A stretch of DNA of 64,000 nt, from assembly GCA_028583605.1 (NCBI GenBank), contig CM053328.1, forward strand, positions 36,137,722-36,201,721. The letters run 5' to 3'. Numbering within the stretch: the stretch's first letter is position 1; each line of letters begins with the position of its first letter. Below, one piece after another: positions 46,170 to 57,924 of the stretch. The notes under the pieces are model-generated. The model worked only from the letters and a program-made list of their open reading frames with translations, was not told the origin of the DNA and ran no database searches. A program made the translations under genes and the position numbers. Origin of the DNA: Dastarcus helophoroides. Its lineage: Eukaryota > Arthropoda > Insecta > Coleoptera > Bothrideridae.

Positions 46170-47075
46170 TTTTTTCTTTTTTTAAGGGAGTAAAATAACG
46201 AGAGAGGTTATTAAAATTTGGTAAAATAAATCCATTAAAAACCTATTCAAATGAAGGCGTCACAAAAGAAAAAAAAGTCTTTTGGTTTAGAAAGAGATCT
46301 GGATCTAAAGAACTGGCAGCTGACATAAAAACTCATTGAAAGAGTCCCGCATAATCCTAATTGCATATTTACTTACTATTTACCTATTTTTTTAAATTTT
46401 TTAACAAAGGTTCATTAAGTGTGGTTTTTTCTTCAAAAATTTGGGAAATATTTTAAAGTCTTCAGGATACTTATACTTGGAAAAATTGAAATTTTGCTTA
46501 CCTATAGTGCGTAGAATATAATTACAAACCAAGATGATTTTATCATGTCAATTTGAGATGCATTGCAATAAAAAATATTAACAAAATATTGGTGTACAAT
46601 TCTGCCTAATTATATTTCAAGAAACTGTCAAAAAATGACACTTCCTTGGCAAAGAAACATGACAGATTTTTTCTGTGAATGGGGTTCTTTGTAACTGCAC
46701 GAATCTCTCTAATCTGTACGTAATATTGCTACAAAATCATTAAAGTATTACGACGCATTAAAAAAGAAGAAATTCAATTTTAAATTTACAATCGCAATTT
46801 GTAGTGATGTAGGGAATGACATATTCGCTAAAAGCGTGAATATTTGACAAACAGTTCTCGAAACGTACAGCAAAAAGTTCTCAACAACTCGAAATATTAA
46901 ATTGAAATTTCTGAAAATAAGAGTAAAAATTTCTATGCAAATTGTTTTTCAAAGTTCTCGAAATGTCAAAAATTAAGTCGATGAATTTTGAGACTAAAAC
47001 CAAAATTGGAAAAAGCGAAAGCCATTAATAAAATAACTCAAAATTTTATGCTTGAAATCTAGATATTTTGAAAAA
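46170..47075. other. spacer, no gene recognised
   Basis: AT-rich sequence with a weak resemblance to repeat 'D' near 46200..46290 (aatccattaaaaac, gaaggcgtca). Nothing else was seen. Confidence 0.3.
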
Positions 47076-47078
47076 AGT

Positions 47079-47300
47079 TTTGATATACAAATCTGGTCCC
47101 TGAAGCCAAGAAAGATTAAAAGACACTTATCCTTGTTGGTTTCAGGGGACAAATTTTATATTTTGAAGATAACCAAGGACCAACAATTGATATACCAATC
47201 TTGTCCTCTGAAATCAAGAATGATTAAAAAATACAACAAAAGTTGCTCTAACGTGTTTCGATAGTCAAGCCATCATCTTCTAGAGAATATCTCTCTTCGA
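47079..47300. mobile_element. palindromic MITE-like element, family A, copy 3 (rearranged)
   Basis: Two overlapping partial copies in opposite orientations: 'gatatacaaatctggtccct' followed by 'ggtttcaggggacaaatttt', then 'gataaccaaggacc', then again 'ccaatcttgtcctctgaaat' through 'gttgctctaacgtgtttcga'. An isolated right-end piece (gataaccaaggacaagtccg) lies at about 48772..48800, just beyond the jockey-like copy 2. Confidence 0.55.
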
Positions 47301-47477
47301 CAAATGACCAATTTGATGTTCTGTAATTAAACAGTTAAACGTGCTTAAAATTGAAAATATGTACAACCTCAACCATAGACTAGTTTCGGCCTTCCTTGAC
47401 CTCATCAGTATAGTACGGTGGTTGTATACACTTCCAACTTAAAGCCACTAGTCAGTCGTATAAATATCCAATAGTGG

Positions 47478-48690
47478 TTGTTACTCATATCTGTAACTCA
47501 GCTATGGAAAAAGATGGTGATGCTAGGATTGTGGCATTGGATATCTCAAAGGCTTTCGACAGTCTGGCACCGATCTCTTCTCGCCAAATTAACATCTTAT
47601 GGTCTTCCTCCTGGACTCTGTCATTCGATATCCAATTTTCTCGCTTCAGGTCACACGGCATTTCATCCGAGACATTTGCGATTAACGCAGGGGTGCCTCA
47701 GGGGTCTGTTCTGTCTTCTACTCTATTTCTGTTACATATAAAGGATCTCTCAGCTTCAACTTCCAATCCTATATACAGCTACGCAGATGATAGTAACCTT
47801 GTGTCATCTTTTTTCTCCGACAAACCATTATCTATCGCTGCTTCAGATCGACTAAAGGAACAGCAGATACAGACAATTAATCGGGACCTCGAGATTATTT
47901 TGGAATGGGGTAAGAACAATTTGGTCGACTTCAACGCTTCAAAAATTCAGGCCACGGTTTCTCTAAGAAAGCATCAAGGGATAATGCAACAAACATACTA
48001 ATGGACGGTAAAATCCTTCCGATGGGATCCAATCTATCTATCTTAGGAGTGAATGCGAGCACTAAGTTCTCTTGGGACGATCATGTGCGCACCATTGCCA
48101 AATCCTCCTCTCAGAAGCTAGGCTTTCTTTTTAGAGCTAAAAAGTACTTCACATCTCATCAGCTATTAACATTATACAAAGCTCAAGTTAGGCCAACACT
48201 AGCCAATACTGTTCTCATGTTTGGAGTTCAGCCCAAAAACACACTTTAGCTCTTTTGAATTCAATTCAAAGAAGAGCGATTCGCCTAATTGATAACGAGA
48301 GTCTGACAGATTCTCTCGAAACATTAGAGCACAGGCGTGTGGTTGGTGACTTGTCTCTTTTTAAGTACTATCATGGAAGATGCTCGCAGGAACTAATAGG
48401 ATTGATTCCCCCAAGGGCAAGATTCTTGAGGCCCACTAGACAGTCGGAGACAGCAAATTCCTGTGCGGTCCAGTTTAACACAGTGAGGACTTCTGTCTAC
48501 GGAGGCTCTTTTTTCTATAGAACTTCCAAGTTATGGAACTTGTTACCGAAAGGAATTTCCCCAAAAATTACAACCTATCCTTGTTTAAGAAGGCGGTTCA
48601 TCGCCATCTATCCTTGTTTCCGCATCCTACTCGCAGTGCTTTGAAAGCATAATGGGGTTACTCCTTGCGAGTAGATTAAAAAAAAATAGA
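47478..48690 (+). pseudogene. jockey-like non-LTR retrotransposon, copy 2, 5' truncated
   Basis: In several frames it encodes the same protein as copy 1: D-I-S-K-A-F-D (about 47540), A-G-V-P-Q-G-S-V-L-S (about 47685), the catalytic Y-A-D-D box at 47780..47791, W-D-D-H-V-R (about 48075), R-R-A-I-R-L-I-D and L-E-H-R-R-V-V-G-D-L-S-L. A 3' tail ends in an A-run near 48680. Frameshifts near 47565, near 47960 and after 48249 break the frame. It begins abruptly at about 47478, typical of incomplete reverse transcription. It retains the uninterrupted site at which the R1-like element entered copy 1. Confidence 0.85.
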
Positions 48691-48799
48691 GTGAACCCCT
48701 ATTGGGCGACTTGTAGCTGACTTTTAACTATTTATTACGCCGACTAGTTTCGACCTCTCTCTTATCAATTTTTGAAGATAACCAAGGACAAGTCCGTTC

Positions 48800-49520
48800 C
48801 ACCAAGACCAAAACCACAAAAAAAGGTAGTTAAGCAGCTATCCAGTTTACACTCGAAATTTTTAAAAAATAATCAAATGTAGAATTGAAATTTTGAACAA
48901 ATAAAAAATTAAATTAGGATTAGACAAGACTGGATAAATAAAAACGATCTACTGTTTGTTCTATTAATTTAATTTCACTTCCAAAAAAATATACCTTTAG
49001 GCAAACAGAGTGTGAATATTATGTTACTTATGATTCGGTAAAAACGGTGTTTTGCGATTTATTTCATGGTCAAGGAAGTTAAATACATGCAACGGAATAA
49101 CAATTTAAACTAATTTCTTTTTAACAATTAAATCGATATAATTAGTGATGCTACATAATCTGCACTAAGGAGTCCAGTCTCGAATTCTCTGTAAAAATCA
49201 CAGAAGCGTAAAAGATGACTGCTTTCTTAAGATACCACGAAAATTTGTGGCTCCCTCTGATTGAAACTTTCTTTTTTATTGTTAAAGTAAATAGGAAATT
49301 AAGACTAATTATTTTATTAAAAGAATATTTTATAAGGAGAATTTGTAAATATTCTAAACAGAGAGAACTTGTGTACTACTTTCATAATACTTTAAAATAA
49401 TTTACTGATTTAATTGTTAATTGAAAGACTAGTTGTCAGTGGGACTTTATGTCAATAAGTTGTAAAAAGTGAGACTTTATGTAAATAAGTTGTAATATTA
49501 AGAGTTAATGATGCAAGACT
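48800..49520. other. spacer, no gene recognised
   Basis: AT-rich sequence. A tandem duplication of about 30 bases (gggactttatgtcaataagt / gagactttatgtaaataagt) lies at 49438..49495. Confidence 0.35.
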
Positions 49521-49524
49521 GCTG

Positions 49525-49800
49525 ATGGATACACTCTTACAATCAAGGGCTGAAGTACTTATTGCAATGAATGAAAGCAGACTAAGCAAAGCGCTAGATT
49601 TGCTCACTGGCTACGGGAACGTTAAAGTACACCTGGTTAAATTTAACGTATCAGAAAGCAACCGATGTCGACTGCGTGGGACTAAAAAGGAGACATTATG
49701 GGTGCTTATCTAAACCTCGCCAAATGCAAATAGAATCTACTGGCAAAGAAACATTGAGACCAGAAGATCTGGTAGGAATGAGTGTAGAAATGAGTGATGT
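49525..49800 (+). pseudogene. 3' relic of an I/R1-type non-LTR retrotransposon ORF2
   Basis: The plus frame reads S-R-L-S-K-A-L-D-L-L-T-G-Y-G-N-V-K-V-H-L, then C-R-L-R-G-T-K-K-E-T-L-W. This resembles the L-L-T-G-H-G ... C-x2-C ... E-T-x-x-H segment that follows the RNase H region in such elements, with the second cysteine replaced by R. It stops at TAA at about 49711, and later codons in the same frame are decayed. It is a different family from the R1-like insertion at 11.4 kb. Confidence 0.5.
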
Positions 49801-49825
49801 TGAGCCTGACAGTAGATTAGAATGA

Positions 49826-50620
49826 ACGGATAGTCATAGCCCAATTTGGTTTTCGGATTCCTCTTCTACGTCCTGAAAACTCTATGAAAATGCTATAAAC
49901 TCACTTTCGAAAAATGGAAATTTTTGCATGTTTTGGAGGAAGGGGGAACCCTTTGAACTTTTTTCGTAACTGCAAACACTGACATCTTCCAAACCAAAAG
50001 TCGTAGCTCAATTTGGTTTTCAGATTCGGAATCTATGAGTCAAAATCTGAATGGTAGCCCAAATAATGACTTTTGAATTTCGTCCTTGGGAAATTTGGTG
50101 AAAATTTGAAAATTTGGAAGCTTGTATCTCGTAAACGGATAGTCATAGTCCAATTTGGTTTTCAGATTCTAATTCTACGTTCAGAAAACTTTGTAAAAAC
50201 GCGATAAACTCACTTTCAAAAACTTAAATTTATGCATGTTTTGGAAGAAGGGGGGACCCTTTATTAATTCGTAAATTCAAACCCTCATATCTCGTAAACC
50301 AAAAGTCGTAGCTCAATTTGGTTGTCAGATTCTGAATCTGTGGGTCAAAATCTATATGATAGGATAATGACGTTTGAACTTCGGAAATTAGGTGAAAATT
50401 TGAAAATTTCGAAAGTTTAGAGGCTTGTATCTCGTAAACGGATAGTTACAGCTCAATTTGGTTTTCATATTCCTATTCAACATTTCGAAAACTCCATGAA
50501 AATGCTATAAAACCACTTTCGAAAAATCGAAATTTATGCATGTATTTGAAATAGAGGGGGCCCTTTTAACTTTTTTCGTAACTTCAAACTCTCATATCTT
50601 CCAAACCAAAACAGTACTGA
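49826..50620. repeat. tandem repeat, about 305-base unit, two and a half copies
   Basis: 'cggatagtcatag' (variants) starts units at about 49838, 50139 and 50440. Each runs through 'caatttggttttc', 'aaaatgctataaactcactt', a G-run (gaagggggaaccctttgaac) and 'tcttccaaaccaaaagtcgt'. It is non-coding. Confidence 0.75.
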
Positions 50621-50639
50621 CTCTTGACCATTATTTGAA

Positions 50640-51530
50640 ATTTTCAAATAATTGAACTCCCTATACAAAAAATCTCTAAAGAAAATGTTATATTTGGTGA
50701 TTTAAAAGGTCAAGCAGGAGTTTTTAAAGAATGATCATTTCTCGTAAACCAACAAATAAAAAGAAATCCCCCTTCAGTATTCTATCCTGGGATATACTGT
50801 ATATACCACACAGACTCTGAACAGGGAATCCTTCCTAATTATAAGAAATATGACGATTTTAGAACCCTAATTCTAAAGCTAAATCTCTATCTCACGCTCA
50901 TGAAATCGGATTTAGAATTAGGTTTGCCTGTGATACAATCTCTCCAAAAGTTTCGGTTGCATTTATGAATAATTAAACTATTTGTCGTAATAAATTGTCT
51001 TAATTGCACGTATAATATTCGAAGATGTACAACTAAAGAATTCCACCTTTAGCTGTGGAAAACAGAGCATGTAAGCATGTTACATACATATTAAAGAAAA
51101 TGCATCCGAGCATATGAAGAATGGTCTGATAATTCCGGTAAATTATCAGATTTACATTCGCTATTGTATTCGCGAACTTATGTATATTCTTGCTTCCTCA
51201 TTAACAGATACAAGTGCGATTTGACAATGCAGCTGATTATTTATGGGAAGATTAGACCATTATTTTAAAGCTGATAATTATCACGTTTCTGGAAATATTT
51301 TATTATTTGTTCTAACGACGAGTCATAATTCCACCTACCCATTTGTATATTTCCCAGTTTTATTGCAACGCGATTTTCAAAGCAATGAATTCTGGATAGA
51401 GCATAGGATATGTTATCAGAGAAATATTATATTTTTCTTATTAATTGCAATGGACATATTAATGCTACCACAATCGCTTTAAAAAAAAAGTGATATAGTT
51501 AATATTGTTTTATTTTGATAGCTATATCTT
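50640..51530. other. spacer, no gene recognised
   Basis: AT-rich sequence. The frame at 51243..51482 has no recognisable domain. No RNA gene was seen. Confidence 0.3.
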
Positions 51531-51535
51531 TTTTT

Positions 51536-51682
51536 CGTGGAACTGACTTGTCCTTGGTTATCTTCAAAAACTGAAATACAAATCTTGTCCCCTGAATCCA
51601 AGAAAGATTAAAAAACACAATAGAAGTTGCTCTAACGCGTCGAAACGCGTTATTGTGTTTTTTAATCTTTCTTGGTTTCAGG
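51536..51682. mobile_element. palindromic MITE-like element, family A, copy 4 (compact)
   Basis: The left arm from 'gtggaactgacttgtccttg' to 'gctctaacgcgt' meets the right arm 'acgcgttattgtgtttttta' ... 'tttcttggtttcag' with only the bases cgaa between the two acgcgt words. The right arm is shorter than the left. Confidence 0.7.
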
Positions 51683-51768
51683 TAGGGTTGCCAACCGTAC
51701 TATAATATATAGTATTGTACTATATTTCACGTCTGTGTACTATATACTATTGAAAAAATATATAGTAC

Positions 51769-52143
51769 TGTAACGCAATGTAAATTGATGAAATAGAATT
51801 TAAAATAGAATTGTAGAATTTAGTAAATAAAAAAAGTTTCTAGAAGGATCTGATAAGGGGAAAGCGGCCGCGATAACGAAACAAATGGCAGATAAGCGTT
51901 CCAGAAATTTCGGCAAACGATAAGCCTTATCTGCCGAAAAGTTCTAGAAGCCGGGGGCCAAAACTATAAAACGCGGTCAGCTTTCCCTCGAGTCAGTCAG
52001 TTAGAAGTCAGTGTAGTTAGTGGGTTAGCAATTAGTAAATAAGTAGTGAGTTTCTGTTCAGTTGAAGTGTCTCGAGTCAATTTGGTAATAAAGAGGTTTA
52101 ATTCACACATGGTAATTTATTCGAACCGATAAAGCCCGTAACA
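51769..52143 (+). repeat. solo long terminal repeat, 375 bases, with 4-base target duplication
   Basis: It begins TGTAACGCA and ends CCCGTAACA, with GTAC immediately on both sides (51765..51768 and 52144..52147). Inside are a TATA box (TATAAA at 51965..51970) and a poly(A) signal (AATAAA at 52087..52092) in the order expected for U3-R-U5. No internal gag-pol sequence is present. A 4-base target duplication is usual for Ty3/gypsy and some related retrotransposons; the family is inferred. It landed within a TA-rich element (51690..52170) that starts 'agggttgccaaccgtactat'. Confidence 0.8.
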
Positions 52144-52149
52144 GTACGC

Positions 52150-55100
52150 AAACATACTATATTTCAGTTGTGTTCTATACGATTTTTTTTTAAATCTTTA
52201 GTTAATACTAAAAATTTTAAAAAATTCGAAAGAGAAAATCAAAAAATTAGAAATTTCGAAACACCACTTGGCATTTTCAGTTTTTCCTTTTTTCAGAAAT
52301 TTTTACTTCCTTCTCGAAGTTTAAAGAAAATATTAAGCATTATTAACGCAGTCCTTAACATCTGTGAAAAAAATAGAAATCTTAAGCGAAACTTAAAATT
52401 TTAATAAAATATTTTGGATAAAACTCAAAATTTCTTAAAAAATCAAAACTTCAGGAAAATTTGAAAATTCCACTAATTCAGATTTTTTTCTAAAATTTCG
52501 ATTTCTTTAAAAGTCTCAACCAGGTCAATTTGAACATTTTTTTGAATTTCGATAGTTTTTTAAATTCTGGACTTTTCAAACTTTTAACTAAAAATTTTGA
52601 CTTTAAAATTTCGACTTTTATTAAATTTCGACTTTTTATTAAATTTCGACATGTTTTAAAAATTTCGAATATTGTTTCAAAATTTTGTTGAAATTTTAAT
52701 TTTTTTTAACATAAAACTTTTAAAAAATTTAGACTGTTTTTGCAAAAATCGATTTTTTCAAAACTTGACATTTCTTCGAAATAAAGCCTCTTTTAAAATG
52801 TTTGACTGTTTATCAAAATTTCTACCCCTTTTCGAATATTTTCACTTTTTTTTGGAAAATTTTAAACGCTTATTAATATTTCAACGTTTTTCAAAATTTT
52901 CAAATTTTCGCCTCTTTTTTCCAAAATCTTTTTTTTTTAAATTTTAGCTTTTAAAAATTTTAATTCTTTTCCAAAATTCATCTATTTTTCAAAATTTTGG
53001 CTTTCTCGAAAATTTGAAACTTTTCAGAATAGTTCAAATTTGAAATTTTCTTTTTTTTAAGTTCTTTGATCATGTTTAGCTTTATGAAATTATTAGAAGT
53101 GTTTCAAAACTTAATCTTTTTCAAAAACTCTTTTATGAAATTTCTGACATTTCTCAAAATTCTACCTTAAATTTTCTACCTTTTTTAAAAACTTTTGCAC
53201 TTTATTAAGAGCATCGCTTTTAAAAATATCGACAGTTTTTGAAAATTCATTTATTTTTTAAATTGTCTTAAGTTTTTTGAATAATTTTGATAATTTGGTT
53301 TTATTAAAAATTAAAAAAATTTATATTTCGACTTTTATTATATTTCGACATTTTTTCAAAATGTCGAATATTCTTTGAAAATCTTGTTAAAGTTTTAATT
53401 TTTTTTTAACATAAAACTGTTATAAAATATCGACTCTTTTTGTAAATATCGATTTTTTCAAAGCTTGACATTTCTTCAAAACTTAGCCCTTTTTAAAATT
53501 TTCGACTGTTTATCAACATTTCTGCTCCTTTTCGAAAAGCTTCACTTTTTTTTGAAAATTTTAAATGCTTATAAATATTTCAACATGTTTCAAAATGTTG
53601 ACTTCAAAGTTTTCAAATTTTCGCCTCTTTTTTCCAAAATATTAACTTTTTAAAAAAATTTTGGCTTTTAAAAATTTTGATCTTTTTCCAAAATTTATCT
53701 ATTTTTGAAAATTTTGGCTGTTTCAAAATATTCAAACTTCAGAATTATCCAAATTTGAATTTTTTGTTGAGCTCTTTAATCAGTACTCAATGTTTAGACC
53801 TTATGAAATTAAAAATTCGTCTTTTCCGAAAATTCTTTTATGAAAGATCTGACATTTCTCAAAATTTTATTTTAAATTTTCTGCTTTTTTTTAAACTTTT
53901 TCTCTTTTTTGAAAACATCGCTTTTAAAAATATCGACATTTTTTGAGAATGCATCCATTTTTTAAAATGTTTTAAGTTTGTTGAATAATTTTGGAAATGT
54001 GATTTTATTAAAAATTAAAAAAAAATTAAATTTTCGAATTTTAATAAATTTCGACATTTCTCAAAATTCTACTTTTTTTTTAAACTTTTGCACTTTTTTC
54101 AAAGCATTGCTTTTAAAAATCTCGAAATTTTTTAAGAATGCGTCCATTTTTTAAATTGTTTTAAGTTTTTTGAATAATTTTGGAAATTTGGTTATATTAA
54201 AAATTAAAAAAAAATAAAAAAATTAAAATTTCGACTTTTATTAAGTTTCGAAATTTTTTCAAAATTTCAAACTTTTATAAAATATCGACTCTTTTTGCAA
54301 ATATCAATTTGTTCAAAGCTTGATATTTTTTCAAAATGTAGTCCTTTTTAAAATTTTCGACTGTTTATCAACATTTCTACTCCTTTTCAAAAAGCTTTAC
54401 TATTATATGAAAATTTTAAAAGCTTATTAATATTTCAACATTTATCACAATTTTGACTTCAAAATTTTCAAATTTTCGCATCTTTTTTCCAAAATATTAA
54501 CTTTTTTTTTAATTTTGGCTTTTAAAAATTTTGATATTTTTCCAAAATCCATCTATTTTTCAAAATTTTGGTCTTTTGGAAAATTTGAAACTTCAGAATT
54601 CTCCAAACTTAAAATGTTCTTGTTTTTTTTGCGTTCTCTGATCACTATTCAATGTTTAGACTTTATGAAATTATAAGAAGTTTTTCAAAATTAAGTCTTT
54701 CCCAAAAACTCTTTTATGAAATATCTGACGTTTCTCAAAATTTTATTTTAAATTTTCTACTTTTTTTAAAACTTTTTCCCTCTTTTGAAAACATCGCTTT
54801 TAAAAATATCGACATTTTTTGAGAATGCATCCATTTTTTAAATTGTTCTAAGTTTTTTGAATAATTTTAGAAATGTGATTTTATTAAAAATTTTAAAAAA
54901 TTAAAATTTAGACTTTTTTTAAATTTCTCAATATTGTCAATTTGGACATTTTTTAAAACTCAGATAGTCTTTTAAATTCTGGACATTTCAGACTTTTAAA
55001 TAAAAATTTTGACTTTGAAATTTTGACTTTTATTAAATTTCGATATTTTTTCAAAATATCGAATATTCTTTGAAAATCTTGTTCAAATTTTAATTTTTTT

Positions 55101-55720
55101 AACATAAAACTTTTATAAAATATTGATTTTTTTGCAAATATCGATTTTTTCAAAGCTTGATATTTTTTCAAAATGTAGAACTTTTTAAAATTTTGGACTG
55201 TTTATCAACATTTCTACTCCTTTTCGAAAAGCTTCACTTTTATTTAAAAATTTTAAATGCTTATTAATATTTCAATATTTTTCAAAATTTTGACTTCAAA
55301 ATTTTCGCCTTTTTTTCCAAAAAATATTAACTTTCTTAATAAAATTTTGGCTTTTAAAAATTTTGATATTTTTCCAAAATTCATCTATTTTTCAAAATTT
55401 TAGCCTTTTCGAAAATTTGAAATTTCAGAATTCTCCAAATTTAAAATGTTCTTGTTTTTTTGCATTCTCTGATCACTATTCAATGTTTAGACTTGATGAA
55501 ATTATAAGAAGTTTTTCAAAATTAAGTCTTTCCCAAAAACTCCTTTATGAAATATCTGACATTTCTCAAAATTTTATTTTAAATTTTCTACTTTTTCTCT
55601 TTTTTGAAAACATCGCTTTTAAAAATATCGACATTTTCTGAGAATGCATCCATTTTTTGACTTGTTTTAAGTTTTTTGAATAATTTTGGAAAAAATTCAA
55701 ATGAATTTAAGGTAAACATT
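52150..55720 (-). repeat. degenerate TCGAAATTTT-type array, T-rich on the plus strand, about 0.7-0.86 kb unit
   Basis: The marker 'tgtttagactttatgaaatt' (variants) recurs at about 53074, 53790, 54652 and 55485. 'atcgattttttcaaagcttg'-type words occur at about 52748, 53448, 54303 and 55140. Four long diverged units are therefore present. Orientation is reversed relative to the arrays at 20-27 kb. Confidence 0.75.
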
Positions 55721-56440
55721 TTAAGGTTTAGGATGGACATTCAAGAATGAACTCGAAATTTACTACTACTACTTCATTTGAAAATGTTATACTCTTTCCG
55801 GATATCCTGTATTTTCTTAATGTCGACTTAGATTTCATGTTTTTTTTTCTGTTAATTGTGAGTTGTGGTCTGTTAATGCCTCTTTTTTAGAGTATTTTAC
55901 CTTTTTGGTGCCTTCTTTAGCTTTTCGTTTTTGCCTAATTTAACATTTTGCTCACCTTTTTACCTTGCTTGATTGTGCTTAAAATCCGGTCTTTAATACT
56001 AAGTAATAGGGTCAAATTTGAAAATAAAAACATCATTGCATTTCAGTACGAAAACAAAATGATCCATTGAAAATGGTTTTTAAAAATGTCGCATATCTGG
56101 AAAGTTTAGTTCTATCTAGTGTGAAGCCAAAACATTTCGGGAGGGGGCTGCAGCCCCCTAGCCCCCCCCTGGTTACGGGTCTGCCTGAAGGGATACACTA
56201 AAACTTGTCTGTACATACCAAACCTGTAAGAAACATAACAAACGAAATAAACATATTTTTTTAGTTACCCAACATTCAAAAATTTGCACTGTTCTTAATC
56301 TCACCGATTCAAATGGTCTATTGAATTAAAACAACCTTGACAATCTGAATCCTTAAATTCACTCTACATCTTGCGGTTCCCCAACTAAATTAACATAGAA
56401 CCAACAGGAATGGAAGAAAAAGTAATATTCAATGTAGTAT
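55720..56440. other. spacer with a GC-rich transposon-like terminus at 56108..56185
   Basis: The reverse complement of 56108..56185 reads 'cagacccgtaaccagggg', a G-run, then 'ggggctgcagccccctcccg'. It again lies just outside a low-complexity array. The rest has no recognisable content. Confidence 0.35.
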
Positions 56441-56442
56441 CT

Positions 56443-56448
56443 TTTATT
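56443..56448 (-). terminator. poly(A) signal of the CFAP276-like gene
   Basis: AATAAA on the minus strand lies 34 bases downstream of the stop codon at 56483..56485, a reasonable distance for a short 3' untranslated region. Confidence 0.55.
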
Positions 56449-56482
56449 ATGAGTATTTGGACACAACGTGATTGTTTTTTCT

Positions 56483-57863
56483 TTAATATTGGAAGTAAGT
56501 ACCATCGGCGTCCTGCCTCGAGTAACCAGCGTTGGTTTGTGGTGCATGATGAGAAGAATTCATCAACTTGACGTAACTTGGATGGACCCTGTCTTTAACA
56601 CCACCAATCAGCACAGGATGAGACTGAAAGACAACGGGATGAGAACTGAAAGTTCTACAAGATGAGGTCTAATTAAGGTCTAATTACATGATGATATTTG
56701 TACGGGATAACTTCAGGTGGTTGCTTTGGAGTTACATAAAGTCCAGCTGTTAGGAATTTACCACCAGTTGCTTCACCAGCGAACACTTCTTGTACGTGTC
56801 GTGTTGGTTTAATGTCGTAAGTGTTTCGTAAACGACGCCAGGTGGTTTTCCCCAAAGATTCCGGCTGTATATAAGGGTCTTGGTAATCTGTGAATATCTC
56901 CGTGGAGTGGTTATATGTAGAGTCCAATATAAAGTCTAGTTCATCATTGGGTATAATGGTTCTGGAAAAAAAACTCCGATTAGTTCAGGAATCAAGGATC
57001 AAGGGAAGTAGTTTTGGGAATATTTCGGTCGAATAGTCATTATAGAATCCAATTGTCGATCATTAGGTGTAATGGTTCTAAAAAAAAGTCTTTATTCAAA
57101 GAACCAAGAAAAATGGAATAGTGATAGTAGTTTGTTTAACTCCACGGTTTCTCTTCGTACTTCTTTCGCATTCACTTCACTCTGAACCAAGTTCTAAGAA
57201 ATTCAGCGATGAGTCATTCCAAATTTTATTTCCTTATTAATACTTTAACCACTTCTAGCGTCTGCACAAAAGACTGCACCATTGCAGTATTCGATTCCTA
57301 CTGGCAAATTAAATTTTATGAATTTTTCCCTAATTTTTTTCTTCTTCTAATTTCAAGACTTTAGACTCCAGTAAATCAAGCGACAAATGCCCAAGAAAAT
57401 GAAATAGAAAAATATTGACGACTATTATGAAGATTACATAATTCCAAAAACTATTCAACTTACCTTCATTATTTTAAAAATTAATAATAATTAAAATAGT
57501 TAACTCTCTGGGGGACCTTGATGAAACATTAAGAAATATCAAAGTTAAAAATTGATGCACAAATTTTGTCACCTGAAATCAAGAAACTTGCTCTGTAATT
57601 TTTAATCATTTTTTGGTTTCAGGAGACAAGGTTTGTGTGTCAATTTTTGAAGATACTCGAGTTCCACCAAAACCAAGATTTGCACTTGGGAACTATCTTT
57701 TGGGAAAGCATGTCTTCGGTAATGCTTCACAAGTTGGATTTTCTGTGGGCAATAGGAATTTAGCACAAGTCTTAAGATTTACTCACTTGTTTGGTTTAAA
57801 GTGGCAATACTTTCTCGCGCTGGCCAACGTGTGATGGTTAAACATGCGATCGCAAGGTTTCAT
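56483..57863 (-). CDS. CFAP276 (C1orf194/DUF3695)-like cilia- and flagella-associated protein, three exons
   Basis: Exon 1 is 57787..57863, exon 2 is 56688..56961 and exon 3 is 56483..56623. The introns (825 and 64 bases) are GT-AG: donors CAA|GTGAGT and CAT|GTAATT, acceptors TTTCCAG|A and CTTTCAG|T. The joined frame is 492 bases, 163 residues, with phases 2 and 0.

Family blocks appear in order: a start P-C-D-R-M-F-N-H-H-T-L-A-S-A-R-K at the position of the vertebrate P-W-S-R-L block, I-P-N-D-E-L-D-F at 29-36, Y-N-H-S-T at 42-46, and the C-terminal N-A-G-Y-S-R-Q-D-A-D-G at 148-158, like the vertebrate N-G-G-Y-S-R-K-K-D-G. The length is close to the roughly 170 residues of the vertebrate protein, though about 45 N-terminal residues are absent.

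Family members sit inside doublet microtubules of motile axonemes; in an insect that would mean sperm flagella or chordotonal cilia (inference). The middle of exon 2 aligns poorly with what I remember of the family. Confidence 0.65.
57014..57125 (-). pseudogene. decayed tandem duplicate of the 5' part of exon 2 and its splice acceptor
   Basis: On the minus strand the acceptor TTTTTTTTAG|AACC and about 60 following bases (A-C-C-A-T-T-A-C-A-C-C-T-A-A-T-G-A-T) repeat the start of the real exon 2 (acceptor at 56962) 116 bases further upstream. The copy reads T-I-T-P-N-D, then loses register through indels. It lies in intron 1, so mis-splicing to it would truncate the protein. Confidence 0.6.
57551..57677. 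mobile_element. palindromic MITE-like element, family A, copy 5, in intron 1 of the CFAP276-like gene
   Basis: 'acaaattttgtcacctgaaa' and 'tcaagaaacttgctctg' form the left arm. 'tttttggtttcaggagacaa' and 'aatttttgaagatactcgag' form the right arm. The loop between them is only about 20 bases. Confidence 0.55.
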
Positions 57864-57924
57864 TTTGCGATACCACGTGTCCCCTTCGGGGCACACCAGA
57901 GGGTGCACGAACGTGCCCTCCGAG

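Noticed and set aside
57105..57190. Minus-strand peptide E-K-P-W-S near the duplicated exon, resembling the PWS of vertebrate CFAP276
   Set aside because: It is followed at once by a stop codon. The exon at 57787..57863 matches better and joins in the correct phase.
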